Source: Streptomyces virginiae (GTDB lineage: Bacteria; Actinomycetota; Actinomycetes; Streptomycetales; Streptomycetaceae). Taken from it: 64,000 bases of DNA. Position numbers and translations under genes: made by a program. Below, one piece after another: positions 37,569 through 48,007 of this stretch. Each line of letters opens with the position of its first letter. Within the stretch, counting starts at the first letter, position 1. The notes beneath the pieces are model-generated. The model saw nothing but the letters and a program-made list of their open reading frames with translations. It was not told the DNA's origin and searched no databases. The DNA lies in NCBI RefSeq assembly GCF_000720455.1, contig NZ_JOAK01000003.1, positions 1 to 64,000 of the forward strand, given 5' to 3'.

Positions 37569-38864
37569 TCAGGGGCGGGAGAGCGCGTTCTCGGGCGGGG
37601 CCGGCGCCTGATCCGGAGAGGCCGCCCCGTCCTTCCCGGACGCCTGCGTGGCGCGCAGCCGGGTCAGCGCCGGGCTGGTGATCGCCGTCGTCACCAGTGC
37701 CATCAGCACGAGCATGGTGAACAACTGCGGCCCGATCACACCCAGTTCCAGTCCGACGTTGAGCACCACCAGCTCGGTCAGCCCCCGGCAGTTCATCAGG
37801 GCGCCGATCGACAGGGCCTCCCGCCACGGTCTTCCGCTCGCGCGTGCCGCTCCCGTGGCGCCGCCCCATTTGCCGAGGAAGGCGACCGCCAGGATGGCGG
37901 CCGTCCACAGCCACAGCTCGGGAGAGGCCGTCAGGCCGCCGATGTCGGTGCGCAGCCCCGTGTGCACGAAGAACAGCGGCAGCAGCACGGGCACCGTGAA
38001 GGCACGCAGCCGGGCCGCCGCCACCTCGATGCGCCCACCGGTGCGCGGGGTGATCACCCCGAACAGGAACGCGCCGAACAGCGCGTGCACGCCGATCCGG
38101 TCGGTGGCCAGCGCGGACAGGCTCAGCCCGCTGAAGAGCGCCACCAGGACCATCGCGTCCCCGGCCCGGTCGGCGCGGGCCGCCCAGCGGGCCAGCAGCG
38201 GCCGTACCGCGTACAGCATGAACAGGGTGAAGGCCACGGCGAGGCCGGCCGTGGTGGCCGCCTCCATCGGGGATCCGGCCGAGGAGAGCGCCACCACCAG
38301 TGCCAGCAGGCACCACGCGACGACGTCGTCCACGGCCGCGCAGGCCATGGCGAGCGCCCCGAGCGGCGTCCCGTACAGGCCCCGGTCGATGAGTATCCGG
38401 GCCAGTACGGGGAAGGCCGTGATGCTCATGGCGACGGCCATGAACAGGATGAACGGCGTCCGGCCCACGCCGTCCGGGGCGAATCCGTCGTACATCGCGA
38501 TCGCGAGGAGCGCGCCCAGGGTCAGCGGCAGGAGCATGCCCGCCTGGCTCACGGCGACCGCGACGCGGGTGTGACCGCGCAGGTTCTTCAGGTCGAGCTC
38601 CAGGCCGACCAGGAACATGAAGGCGAGCAGGCCCAGTTGGCCGAGGACCGAGGTGTACGGCAGGACGGACGCCGGGAACAGCGCGTGCTGGGCCTGCGGC
38701 CAGATCCAGCCCAGCAGGGACGGGCCCAGCAGGATGCCGGTGGCGATCTCGCCCACCACCGGGGGCTGCCCCAGCCGGCGGCAGACCGCGGCTCCCGCCT
38801 GGCAGGCGAGGATCACCGCCGGAACGGCGACCAGCAGGGCGGGCAGTGGATCAGCGGACGACAC
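37569..38864 (-). CDS. Cation:proton antiporter (CPA2/Kef type), last gene of the halogenase arm
   Basis: A 431-aa membrane protein with about twelve helices. GEIATGILLGPSLLG near residue 37, FLVGLELDLKNLRG and a later ACAAVDDVVAWCLLALV carry the acidic/Asp-Asp ion site of CPA2 antiporters; VHTGLRTDI and FGAFLFGVITPR are further family motifs. It lacks TrkA domains. Its start overlaps the flavin reductase gene by 14 bp, so it is translated with the halogenase-reductase set. Within a biosynthetic cluster it may serve ion homeostasis or export; this is inference. Confidence 0.88.
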   Translation of the reverse strand: MSSADPLPALLVAVPAVILACQAGAAVCRRLGQPPVVGEIATGILLGPSLLGWIWPQAQHALFPASVLPYTSVLGQLGLLAFMFLVGLELDLKNLRGHTRVAVAVSQAGMLLPLTLGALLAIAMYDGFAPDGVGRTPFILFMAVAMSITAFPVLARILIDRGLYGTPLGALAMACAAVDDVVAWCLLALVVALSSAGSPMEAATTAGLAVAFTLFMLYAVRPLLARWAARADRAGDAMVLVALFSGLSLSALATDRIGVHALFGAFLFGVITPRTGGRIEVAAARLRAFTVPVLLPLFFVHTGLRTDIGGLTASPELWLWTAAILAVAFLGKWGGATGAARASGRPWREALSIGALMNCRGLTELVVLNVGLELGVIGPQLFTMLVLMALVTTAITSPALTRLRATQASGKDGAASPDQAPAPPENALSRP

Positions 38865-39471
38865 GGGTGCCTCCTTCGGGGGCGCCGGGGCGCAGGGCGG
38901 CGGACGGGACGAGGTGCGGGGCCGGCGGCGGGAACGAGGCCGCCTCCGACCACCGGGCGTAGCGGCGCAGGCCGTACAGCAGGGGCTGCGGATCCTCCCG
39001 TACGGTCACCCGGCGGACCTCGGCGAAGACGGCCGTGTGGTCCCCGAACCCGACGGTCCTGACCACGGCGCAGTCCGCCACGGCGTGCGCGTCCGCGGTC
39101 AGGTGGGGCCCGCCCGCCCCCAGCGGCAGCCGCCACTCGACGCGCTCGAAGCGGTCGGGCGCGCCCGAGGCGAACAGGTCGGAGGCGCCGCGGGCCCGCT
39201 CGTGCAGCAGGTTGAGGGCGAAGGCCCCCTGGGCGAGCACCACCGCGAGCGTCGGGCTCGCCGACCGTACGCACACCACGACCGTGGGCGGTTCGAGGGC
39301 GACGCTCGCGACGGAACTGCAGGTCAGGCCATGGGGCACGGTGTCCGAGTCCAGGGTGGTGACGATGGACACCCCGGTGGGGAAGGCAGCCATGAAGGGC
39401 CGGAGGTCCGCGCGGCGGTTTCTGGCCGACTCGTCCGGCGCGGCGGGGTGGTGCGCGGAGCGGTGGGGCAT
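38851..39471 (-). CDS. Flavin reductase (FMN/FAD split-barrel), halogenase partner
   Basis: A 206-aa NAD(P)H:flavin reductase of the HpaC/PrnF/RebF type. Motifs: FMAAFPTGVSIVTTLDSD, GLTCSSVASVALEPPTVVVC, FALNLLHERARGASDLFAS and a C-terminal GDHTAVFAEVRRV plus LLYGLRRYARW. It reduces free FAD, which the upstream halogenase needs as FADH2. CAGGAG is six bases before the ATG. It sits between the halogenase and antiporter genes in one left-reading operon, separated from the halogenase by a hairpin. Confidence 0.92.
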   Translation of the reverse strand: MPHRSAHHPAAPDESARNRRADLRPFMAAFPTGVSIVTTLDSDTVPHGLTCSSVASVALEPPTVVVCVRSASPTLAVVLAQGAFALNLLHERARGASDLFASGAPDRFERVEWRLPLGAGGPHLTADAHAVADCAVVRTVGFGDHTAVFAEVRRVTVREDPQPLLYGLRRYARWSEAASFPPPAPHLVPSAALRPGAPEGGTRVVR

Positions 39472-39499
39472 GTCTGACTCCTGAAGTGGCTGGAAGCGA

Positions 39500-39543
39500 C
39501 AGCGGCCCGGCCGCCGGCGGAGTGCCGTGCTGCCGGGCCGCTG
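39500..39543 (-). terminator. Perfect 12-bp stem hairpin between halogenase and reductase genes
   Basis: CAGCGGCCCGGC pairs exactly with GCCGGGCCGCTG over a 20-base loop. It starts 13 bases after the halogenase stop. Since reductase and halogenase must work together, it more likely sets their ratio (partial termination or mRNA stability) than ends the operon. Confidence 0.6.
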
Positions 39544-39555
39544 ACGCGGAGGGCC

Positions 39556-41333
<1,778 letters not shown>

Positions 41334-42338
41334 ATGACCACCGCAGCGACCGAGACAGCGGGGCCGGCGGTACGCGTCCGCTTCCTGGGCGATTTCGAGC
41401 TGACCGTGAACGGCACCCCCGTACGCCGCTGGAAGGCCGGCAAGGCCCGCGGCCTCTTCCAGTACCTCGTCGTCCACCGCGGCCAGATGCTCACCCGCGA
41501 CCGGCTCTACGCCTCCCTGTGGCCCGGCACCGACAGCACCGCGGGCAGCTCGCTCAAGGTCGCCGCCCACGCGCTGCGCCGGGTGCTGGACGCCCACCCC
41601 GACCGCCCCGGCGACTCCGGGATCCAGCTGGTCTACCGCGACTTCGGCTACGTCCTCAACGTCACCGGCCTGTGGTCCGACCTCGACCGCTTCCAGGAAC
41701 TCGTCCACGCCGGCCTGCGCGCCGCCACCGCCGGCGACACCGCGCTCGCCCGGACCCGGCTGCGGGCGGCGATCGCCCTGTACGGCGGCGAGTTCCTGCG
41801 CGGCGAGAGCGCCGACTGGGTCGTCGAACAGCGCGAATACCTCAGGGCACTGGTCCTGCGGGCCCTGGGCGTGCTGCGCGCCGACGCCGAGGACCGCGAG
41901 GACTTCGTGGAGCTGATCGAGCTCTGCAAGCGCACGCTGGAGATCGACCGCCACCACGAGGAGACCTACCGCGCGCTGATGGCCGCGCACGGCCGACGCG
42001 GCGAACTGGCCTGCGTACGCCGCTGGTACGAGCTGTGCGCCCGCCGGATGCGCGACGAACTGGCCGTGGCACCCGGCCACGAGACCCAGCGGCTGCTGCG
42101 CACCCTGATCCCGGCCGCCGCCCGCGCCGCCGCACCCGGGCCCGCGCCCGCTCCCGCCTCCGTCGGCGGCGCCCCCGCCACGGTCCGCGCACTGCGGCCC
42201 GCCGGGCGCCAGCCCGGGACACCGGCGTGGAGCCCGGAAGTCCGCAACCCCGCCCTGGCCCGGCCCGTCCGCAGGGCCAGGCCCGACAACCGGGCCCCGG
42301 CCGTCCTGGCCCGCACCGCCGACCCTGCGACCGCGTGA
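41334..42338 (+). CDS. SARP-family pathway-specific activator (AfsR/DnrI/RedD type)
   Basis: A 334-aa SARP. An OmpR-like winged-helix domain (about 13-100) shows VRFLGDFELTVNGTPVRRW, KARGLFQYLVVHRGQMLTRDRLYASLWPG and LKVAAHALRRVLD. The bacterial transcriptional activator domain (about 108-255) has YGGEFLRGESADWVVEQREYL and LEIDRHHEETYRALMAAHGRRGE. A Pro/Ala-rich tail of about 75 residues follows. It should activate the NRPS operon and the divergent halogenase operon through 11-bp repeats. It stands 55 bp upstream of the aldehyde dehydrogenase gene and probably heads that operon. Confidence 0.93.
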   Translation: MTTAATETAGPAVRVRFLGDFELTVNGTPVRRWKAGKARGLFQYLVVHRGQMLTRDRLYASLWPGTDSTAGSSLKVAAHALRRVLDAHPDRPGDSGIQLVYRDFGYVLNVTGLWSDLDRFQELVHAGLRAATAGDTALARTRLRAAIALYGGEFLRGESADWVVEQREYLRALVLRALGVLRADAEDREDFVELIELCKRTLEIDRHHEETYRALMAAHGRRGELACVRRWYELCARRMRDELAVAPGHETQRLLRTLIPAAARAAAPGPAPAPASVGGAPATVRALRPAGRQPGTPAWSPEVRNPALARPVRRARPDNRAPAVLARTADPATA

Positions 42339-42393
42339 CCGACACCGCTGTTCAGCGAGCCCGTGATTTCCGCGACCGAGTGAGGACTCCACC

Positions 42394-43977
42394 GTGACCG
42401 TGCTGACCGTGCCGACCGTGCCGCAGGGCTCCAGACCGCCCGGCGACGACCCGAACGCGGCCGCCCTGCCGCCCCGTTACACCGACCAGTGGATCGGCGG
42501 CGCGTGGGTCGCCTCCGAGGCCGACGGCCGTCTCGTCGTGACCGACCCCGCCACCGAGCGCGCCCTGGCCACCGTCCCCGCGGGCACCGCCCGGGACGCC
42601 GACCTCGCGGCGCGCGCCGCCGCGGGCGCCTTCGAAGGCTGGGCCGCGACCCCGCTGCGCCAACGGACCGCCCTGCTGCGCAGGGTCGTCGAGGCCATGG
42701 AGGTGCGGGCCGACCGGTTCGCGGAGGTCATCACCGCCGAGGTGGGCGCGCCCGCCCGGATGGCCCGGCACACCCACGTCGGACTCTCCCTCGGCATGGC
42801 CGCCCACTGCGTCGAGACCGCCGCCTCCTACGCCTTCGAGGAGCGGGTGGGCCACTCGCTCGTCGTGCGCGAGGCCGCCGGGGTCGCCGCCTGCATCACC
42901 CCGTGGAACACCCCGCTGCTGCTGACCGTGCAGAAGATCCTCCCGGCGCTGGCGGCCGGCTGCACCGTCGTGCACAAGCCGAGCGAGATCACCCCGCTGC
43001 ACGCCCGGCTGCTCGCCGAGGCCATCGCCGAGGCGGACCTGCCGCCCGGCGTCTTCAACATGGTCGTCGGCACCGGCGACACCGTCGGCACGGCCCTGGT
43101 CACCCACCCGCTGGTCGACGTGGTCTCCCTGACCGGTTCCACCCGGGCCGGCCGCGACGTCTCCGCGCTCGGCGCCGACCGCGTCAAGCGCGTCCACCTC
43201 GAACTCGGCGGCAAGAACGCCAGCCTCGTCCTCGACGACGCCGACCTGGCCCCGGCCGTCGCCGCCACCGTCGACCAGATGCTCTTCAACACCGGCCAGA
43301 CCTGCCTGCAGTGGAGCCGGCTGCTGGTGCCTCGCGAGCGGCAGGACGAGGCCGTGGACCTCGCCGTCCGGGCCATGGAGGGCTACGTCACCGGGGATCC
43401 GCGCGATCCGGCGACCGACCTCGGCCCGCTGGTGTCGGCGGCCGCGCACGCCCGCGTCACCGGGTACATCCGCCGCGGCGTCGAGGAGGGCGGAGCCCGC
43501 CTGGTCCACGGCGGCCCCGACCGGCCCGCCGGCCTGGACACCGGCTACTACGTGCGGCCGACGGTCTTCGCCGACGTCGACCCGCTCACCACGATCGCCC
43601 AGGAGGAGATCTTCGGACCGGTGCTGTCCGTCATCCCCTACGACGACGAGGAGCAGGCCGTCCGGATCGTCAACGGCACCCGCTACGGGCTGCACGGCGC
43701 GGTCTGGTCCGGCGACGACGCCCGCGCCGAGAAGGCGGCGCGCCGCTTCCGCTCCGGCCTGGTCGACGTGAACGGCGGCCAGTTCAACCCGGCCGCGCCG
43801 TTCGGCGGCTTCAAGCAGTCCGGGATCGGACGCGAGTGCGGCGCGGCCGGACTGGAGGCCTTCCTGGAGACCAAGTCGATGCAGCTCCCGCAGGGCACGG
43901 GGGGCCAGGTGGTCGGCCCGCGGCTGCGGGCCACCGAGGCCGCCCGCCCCGCGGACACCGAGAGGAACGACGGATGA
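42394..43977 (+). CDS. NAD(P)-dependent aldehyde dehydrogenase
   Basis: A 527-aa ALDH. Substrate/NAD regions ITPWNTPLLLTVQKILPALA and VVSLTGSTRAGRDV are present, as are the catalytic Glu in HLELGGKNASLVL and the catalytic Cys in FNTGQTCLQWSRLL. EIFGPVLSVIPYDDEE and PFGGFKQSGIGRE close the fold. It oxidises an aldehyde to a carboxylic acid. In this operon a likely substrate is an indole-3-carbaldehyde-type intermediate (inference). GTG start with GAGGACT upstream; its stop overlaps the A-T gene (ATGA). Confidence 0.93.
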   Translation: MTVLTVPTVPQGSRPPGDDPNAAALPPRYTDQWIGGAWVASEADGRLVVTDPATERALATVPAGTARDADLAARAAAGAFEGWAATPLRQRTALLRRVVEAMEVRADRFAEVITAEVGAPARMARHTHVGLSLGMAAHCVETAASYAFEERVGHSLVVREAAGVAACITPWNTPLLLTVQKILPALAAGCTVVHKPSEITPLHARLLAEAIAEADLPPGVFNMVVGTGDTVGTALVTHPLVDVVSLTGSTRAGRDVSALGADRVKRVHLELGGKNASLVLDDADLAPAVAATVDQMLFNTGQTCLQWSRLLVPRERQDEAVDLAVRAMEGYVTGDPRDPATDLGPLVSAAAHARVTGYIRRGVEEGGARLVHGGPDRPAGLDTGYYVRPTVFADVDPLTTIAQEEIFGPVLSVIPYDDEEQAVRIVNGTRYGLHGAVWSGDDARAEKAARRFRSGLVDVNGGQFNPAAPFGGFKQSGIGRECGAAGLEAFLETKSMQLPQGTGGQVVGPRLRATEAARPADTERNDG

Positions 43978-45806
43978 CCGAGCCCCATGCCGGGGCGGCC
44001 GGGGCGAGCGCCCCGGGCGCACTCCCGCCGCTGTTCGCCCGCCTGGAACGGTGGACCCGCGAACAGCCGAACGAGACCGCGGTCAAGGCCGTGGACGGCA
44101 GCCTCACCTACGCGGCGCTGACCGCCCGCACCGCCCGGTACGCCGCCGCCCTCGCCCGCGCCGGAGTCGGCCCCGAGACCCCGGTCGGGCTCCTGCTGGG
44201 CCGGTCCCGCGAGAGCGTGCCCGCCCTGCTCGCCGTCTGGAGCCTGGGCGGGACGGCCGTACCGCTGGACCCCGGGCATCCCGTCGAGCGCCTCGGCGGG
44301 GTACTGCGCGACGCCGGCGCCGCCGTCCTGGTCGCCACCGGGGTGCCCGCCGGCCTGGAGACCGGCGGCATCGGCCTCCTGACCCCCCGCGAGGTCCGCC
44401 GCGGCGCCCCCGGGGCGCTCGCCGTGTCCCCGCCCGCCCCCGACGGCTGCGCCTACCTCATCTACACCTCCGGAACCACCGGCCGCCCCAAGGGCGTCGA
44501 GGTCACCTACCGCGGCCTGGACACCTTCGTCGAGGCCCTCCGCGGACTCGGCCTGCCCCCCGGCGGACTCGGACTCAACGCCGTCTCGCCCGCCTTCGAC
44601 GGCTGGCTCTGGTGCACCCTGCTCTACCTCGTCCACGGCCAGGGGGTGGCCCTCACCGACCTCTCCCTCGACGGACTGCGCCAGGCCGCCGCCGAGGACC
44701 GCGAGCCGCTGCCCGCCGGACTGCGCACGGTCTCCCTCACCCCGTCGCTGCTCGCCGCCCACGGCGCGGGCCTCGACGCCGCCGAGGTGGTCGTCGTCGC
44801 CGGGGAGGCCTGCCCGGCCGCACTGGCCGAGCGGTTCGCCCACGGCCGCCGGCTGCTCAACGTGTACGGGCCGACGGAGGTGACCATCGCCGCCACCTGG
44901 GCCGACAGCCGACGAGGGGACGACGTGACCAGTATCGGACGCCCGTTGCCCGGCTACCGGGCGTACGTCCTGGACGAGGAGCTGCGGCCGGTGCCCACGG
45001 GCACCGAGGGCGAGCTCTACCTCGGCGGGCCCGCCGTCGCCCGCGGCTACCGGGGCCGCCCCGGACTCACCGCCAGCCGCTTCCTGCCCGACCCCTTCCA
45101 GGGCGGCGGCACCCGCATGTACCGCACCGGCGACGTGGTGATCCGCCGTGACGGCGGCGAACTGGAGTACCGGGGCCGCCGGGACGACCAGGTGAAGGTC
45201 CGCGGCCACCGCATCGAGCTCGGCGAGGTGGAGCGCATCGCCGCCGAACTCCCCGAGGTCGTCGCCGCCGCCTGCTGCCCGCTGGCCTCGGGCCAGGCCC
45301 TCGGCCTCGCCGTCGTCGCGGCACCCGGCGTCGCCGACCCGGCCGGGCTCGCCGCCCGGGTCGTGGAGCGCTGCCGCAAGCAGCTGCCCGCGGCGGCGGT
45401 ACCGGGCACGGTGCGGGTACTGGACCGGATCCCGACGCTGACCACCGGCAAGGCCGACCGCGCGGCGCTCGCCCGGGCCCTGGCGGAGCCGGAACCCGGC
45501 GACGGACCGGACGCGGCCGGCGGCGCCGCGCTCAGCGCGAGCGAGCGCACGGTGATGACCGTGTGGGCCGAGGTGCTCGCCACCGAGGTCCCCGGCCCCG
45601 AGGCGGACTTCTTCGACCTGGGCGGTCACTCCCTGGCCGCCGCCCGCGCGGTGTCGGAGCTGCGCAGGACGACCGGCCTGCGCGTCGGCCTCGGTGCCCT
45701 GCTGGCCCGGCCGACGGTCGCCGACGTCGCCGCCGAGATCGACCGGCTCGCAGCCGAACAGGGCGGGCCCGCCGGCGACGCGGCCGACACCGCCGAAGGG
45801 GCGTAG
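43974..45806 (+). CDS. Free-standing NRPS adenylation-thiolation didomain (A-T)
   Basis: A 610-aa A-T protein. A3 is AYLIYTSGTTGRPKG, A5 NVYGPTEVTIAATW, A7 YRTGDV, A8 RGRRDDQVKVRGHRIELGEVE and A10 TTGKADR. The T domain has FFDLGGHSLAA with the pantetheine Ser553. Asp209 in AFDGWLW occupies the amine-binding Asp235 position, so an alpha-amino acid is expected. My hand-aligned ten-residue code is D-G-W-S-V-A-V-I-A-K. Small Gly at the second position would allow a large side chain such as tryptophan (inference). With MbtH, P450 and type II TE it resembles cassettes that make beta-hydroxy amino acids on a carrier. It overlaps the ALDH stop by four bases. Confidence 0.93.
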   Translation: MTEPHAGAAGASAPGALPPLFARLERWTREQPNETAVKAVDGSLTYAALTARTARYAAALARAGVGPETPVGLLLGRSRESVPALLAVWSLGGTAVPLDPGHPVERLGGVLRDAGAAVLVATGVPAGLETGGIGLLTPREVRRGAPGALAVSPPAPDGCAYLIYTSGTTGRPKGVEVTYRGLDTFVEALRGLGLPPGGLGLNAVSPAFDGWLWCTLLYLVHGQGVALTDLSLDGLRQAAAEDREPLPAGLRTVSLTPSLLAAHGAGLDAAEVVVVAGEACPAALAERFAHGRRLLNVYGPTEVTIAATWADSRRGDDVTSIGRPLPGYRAYVLDEELRPVPTGTEGELYLGGPAVARGYRGRPGLTASRFLPDPFQGGGTRMYRTGDVVIRRDGGELEYRGRRDDQVKVRGHRIELGEVERIAAELPEVVAAACCPLASGQALGLAVVAAPGVADPAGLAARVVERCRKQLPAAAVPGTVRVLDRIPTLTTGKADRAALARALAEPEPGDGPDAAGGAALSASERTVMTVWAEVLATEVPGPEADFFDLGGHSLAAARAVSELRRTTGLRVGLGALLARPTVADVAAEIDRLAAEQGGPAGDAADTAEGA

Positions 45807-45809
45807 GCC

Positions 45810-46556
45810 ATGGGTACCTGGATCTCCACCTGGACGGCGGACCTCGCCGACCCGGCCCTGCCCGTACTGCTGTGCCTGCCCCCCGCCGGGGCCGGCTGCC
45901 AGCAGTTCCGCGCCTGGCAGCCCGCGCTGGAGGGCACCGCGCAGGTGTACGGCGTACAGCTGCCGGGCCGGGAGAACCGCTGGCGGGAGCCCATGCCCGA
46001 CACCTTCGACGAGGCCGTCGAGGCCATCGCGACCGAACTGGTGTCCACCGTCGGGAACCGGCCGCTGATCGTCTTCGGGCACAGCTTCGGCGGGCTCCTC
46101 GGCTACGAGGTCTCCCGCCGGGTCACCCCGCGCGCCCTGGTGGTCAGCGGCTGCCGGGCGCCCGGCCACTGGACCGGAGCCGGCCGCGGCATCGTCGACG
46201 ACGGAGAGGAACTGGACAAGCTCTTCGACACGGCCGACCTCGACCCGCGACTGCTCGACGAGGACACCCGGGCCCTGATGGTCGGGATGCTCCGCAAGGA
46301 CGCCCAGCTGTCCCTGAGCTACGTCCACAAGCCGGGCACCCGCCTCTCCGTACCCGTGCACGCCTGGGGCGCCGACGGCGACGAGACCGTCAGCGCCGCC
46401 GACCTGGACGGCTGGGCGGCGGTCACCACCGCCGGTTTCACCCGGCACACCACCACCGGCGGACACCACGCCGTACTGCGCCGCCCCCAGCCCGTACTGG
46501 ACCACCTGAGCGCCCTGCTGCGGGGCGAGGGAGCGTCCCTCACCCCGACCGCCTGA
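45810..46556 (+). CDS. Type II thioesterase
   Basis: A 248-aa alpha/beta-hydrolase: LLCLPPAGAGCQQFRAWQPAL, LPGRENRWREP, nucleophile elbow FGHSFGGLLGYE with Ser, acid in HAWGADGDETV and His in TGGHHAVLRRP. These TEs hydrolyse misprimed or finished acyl groups from carrier proteins. In quinoxaline-type cassettes a TE II frees beta-hydroxytryptophan from the A-T protein, and a similar role fits here. It begins three bases after the A-T stop. Confidence 0.92.
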   Translation: MGTWISTWTADLADPALPVLLCLPPAGAGCQQFRAWQPALEGTAQVYGVQLPGRENRWREPMPDTFDEAVEAIATELVSTVGNRPLIVFGHSFGGLLGYEVSRRVTPRALVVSGCRAPGHWTGAGRGIVDDGEELDKLFDTADLDPRLLDEDTRALMVGMLRKDAQLSLSYVHKPGTRLSVPVHAWGADGDETVSAADLDGWAAVTTAGFTRHTTTGGHHAVLRRPQPVLDHLSALLRGEGASLTPTA

Positions 46557-46596
46557 CAGCCCGCCCGCACCCATCGGCCCGAGCCCGGAGGACACC

Positions 46597-46776
46597 GTGC
46601 CCACCACCCACCAGGTCCTCGTGAACCACGAGGGGCAGTACGCGCTGTACCCCGCCACGCGCGAGACGCCCGACGGCTGGACGCCGGCCGGCTTCGACGG
46701 CACCGAGGACGAATGCGCCGCCTTCGTCGACGCCCACTGGCCCGACATCCGCCCGCTCAGCCTGCGAGGAGCCTGA
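46597..46776 (+). CDS. MbtH-like protein (59 aa)
   Basis: A 59-aa MbtH family chaperone of adenylation domains: VLVNHEGQYALYPATRETPDGW, GFDGTEDECAAFVDAHWPDIRPLSLR. The hallmark N-x-E-x-Q-x-S-L-W-P reads NHEGQYALYP, with Ala and Tyr replacing the usual Ser and Trp, while W (TPDGW), W (HWPDIRPLSLR) and the Pro are kept. GTG start at 46597 with GGAGGACACC upstream. It ends one base before the P450 ATG. It probably activates the A-T protein and/or the NRPSs of this cluster. Confidence 0.92.
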   Translation: MPTTHQVLVNHEGQYALYPATRETPDGWTPAGFDGTEDECAAFVDAHWPDIRPLSLRGA

Positions 46777-46777
46777 G

Positions 46778-47992
46778 ATGGAGATCGACCTGCTCGACCC
46801 GGGCCCCTTCAGCCGCAACGACTTCTGGCCGACGTTCACCTGGCTGCGCGCCAACTCGCCCGTCCACTGGCACCCCGAGCCCGGCAGCGAGGACGGCGGC
46901 TTCTGGGCGCTGAGCCGGCACCGCGACATCATGAAGGTCTACGCCGACAGCGACACCTTCACCTCCGGCCGCGGGATGCGGCTGGGCAGCGACCCCGCCG
47001 CCGTCGCCGCGGTCGCCCAGCGCATGCTCATCGTCTCCGACGTCCCGCACCACACGCGCCTCAAGCGGGCCCTCGGACAGGCCTTCGGCCCGCAGCAGAT
47101 GCCGCGCCTGGAAGCCCTCGTCGAGCAGGTCGTCGCCGACCTGGTCACCGAGGCCGCCGAACGCGACGAACTGGACTTCATCGACCTCGCCAAACAGCTG
47201 CCCAACCGGGTGGTCTGCGCGATCCTGGGCATCCCGCGCGCCGACTGGGCCTGGATCGGCGCCCTGACCACCGACGCCTTCGACTCCCCGGACGAAGCGG
47301 TGCGCAGCAGCGCCCACTCCGAGATCTTCCTCTACTTCATCGAGCTGCTCGCCGAACGCCGGGCCCGCCCCGGCGAGGACCTGGTCAGCCAGATCGCCCA
47401 CGACACCCTCGTGGACGAGGGCGACGGCAGCGAACGGCCGCTCAGCGACCACGAGATCGTCTTCAACCTCAACGGCGTCCTGTCCGGGGCCAACGAGACC
47501 ACCCGCTACTCGGCGGCCGGCGCCGTCCACATGTTCGCCGAGCACCCCGACCAGTGGCGGCTGCTGCGCGGCCTCGGACCCGACGGCATCGCCCCGGCCG
47601 TCGAGGAGGTCCTGCGCTGGACCACGCCCGGCGTGCACGCCCTGCGCACCGCCGCCCGCGACACCGAGATCAACGGGATCCCCGTCGCCGCGGGCGCCCG
47701 CGTCACGCTGTGGAACGTCTCGGCCAACCGGGACGAGGACGTCTTCGCCGACCCGCACTCCTTCCGGGTCGACCGCCGCCCCAACCGGCACGTCGCCTTC
47801 GGCCACGGCCGCCACCTCTGCCTCGGCGCCCGCCTCGCCCGCTTCGAACTCGGGGCCCTGCTCACCGAGATGCTCGCCGTGCTGGACGGGTTCGAACTGA
47901 CCGGTCCCGCCACCTTCAACTCGTCCAACTTCACCTGGGGGATCAACAGCCTCCCCGTGCGGCTGCTGCGCAGCCGAGCCTTCGCGAAGTAA
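46778..47992 (+). CDS. Cytochrome P450, probable carrier-bound amino acid beta-hydroxylase
   Basis: A 404-aa class I bacterial P450. The I-helix is NGVLSGANETTRYSAAGAV (A/G-N-E-T-T-R, the form common in aminoacyl-carrier hydroxylases), the K-helix EEVLRW, and the heme loop VAFGHGRHLCLGARLA. DVPHHTRLKRAL is the C-helix. Context (A-T, TE II, MbtH) points to beta-hydroxylation of the aminoacyl-thioester, as with the NovI/NikQ and quinoxaline enzymes; this is inference. GAGGAG is upstream of the ATG and the gene is coupled to mbtH. Confidence 0.92.
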   Translation: MEIDLLDPGPFSRNDFWPTFTWLRANSPVHWHPEPGSEDGGFWALSRHRDIMKVYADSDTFTSGRGMRLGSDPAAVAAVAQRMLIVSDVPHHTRLKRALGQAFGPQQMPRLEALVEQVVADLVTEAAERDELDFIDLAKQLPNRVVCAILGIPRADWAWIGALTTDAFDSPDEAVRSSAHSEIFLYFIELLAERRARPGEDLVSQIAHDTLVDEGDGSERPLSDHEIVFNLNGVLSGANETTRYSAAGAVHMFAEHPDQWRLLRGLGPDGIAPAVEEVLRWTTPGVHALRTAARDTEINGIPVAAGARVTLWNVSANRDEDVFADPHSFRVDRRPNRHVAFGHGRHLCLGARLARFELGALLTEMLAVLDGFELTGPATFNSSNFTWGINSLPVRLLRSRAFAK

Positions 47993-48007
47993 GAAAGGGC
48001 CCGTACT

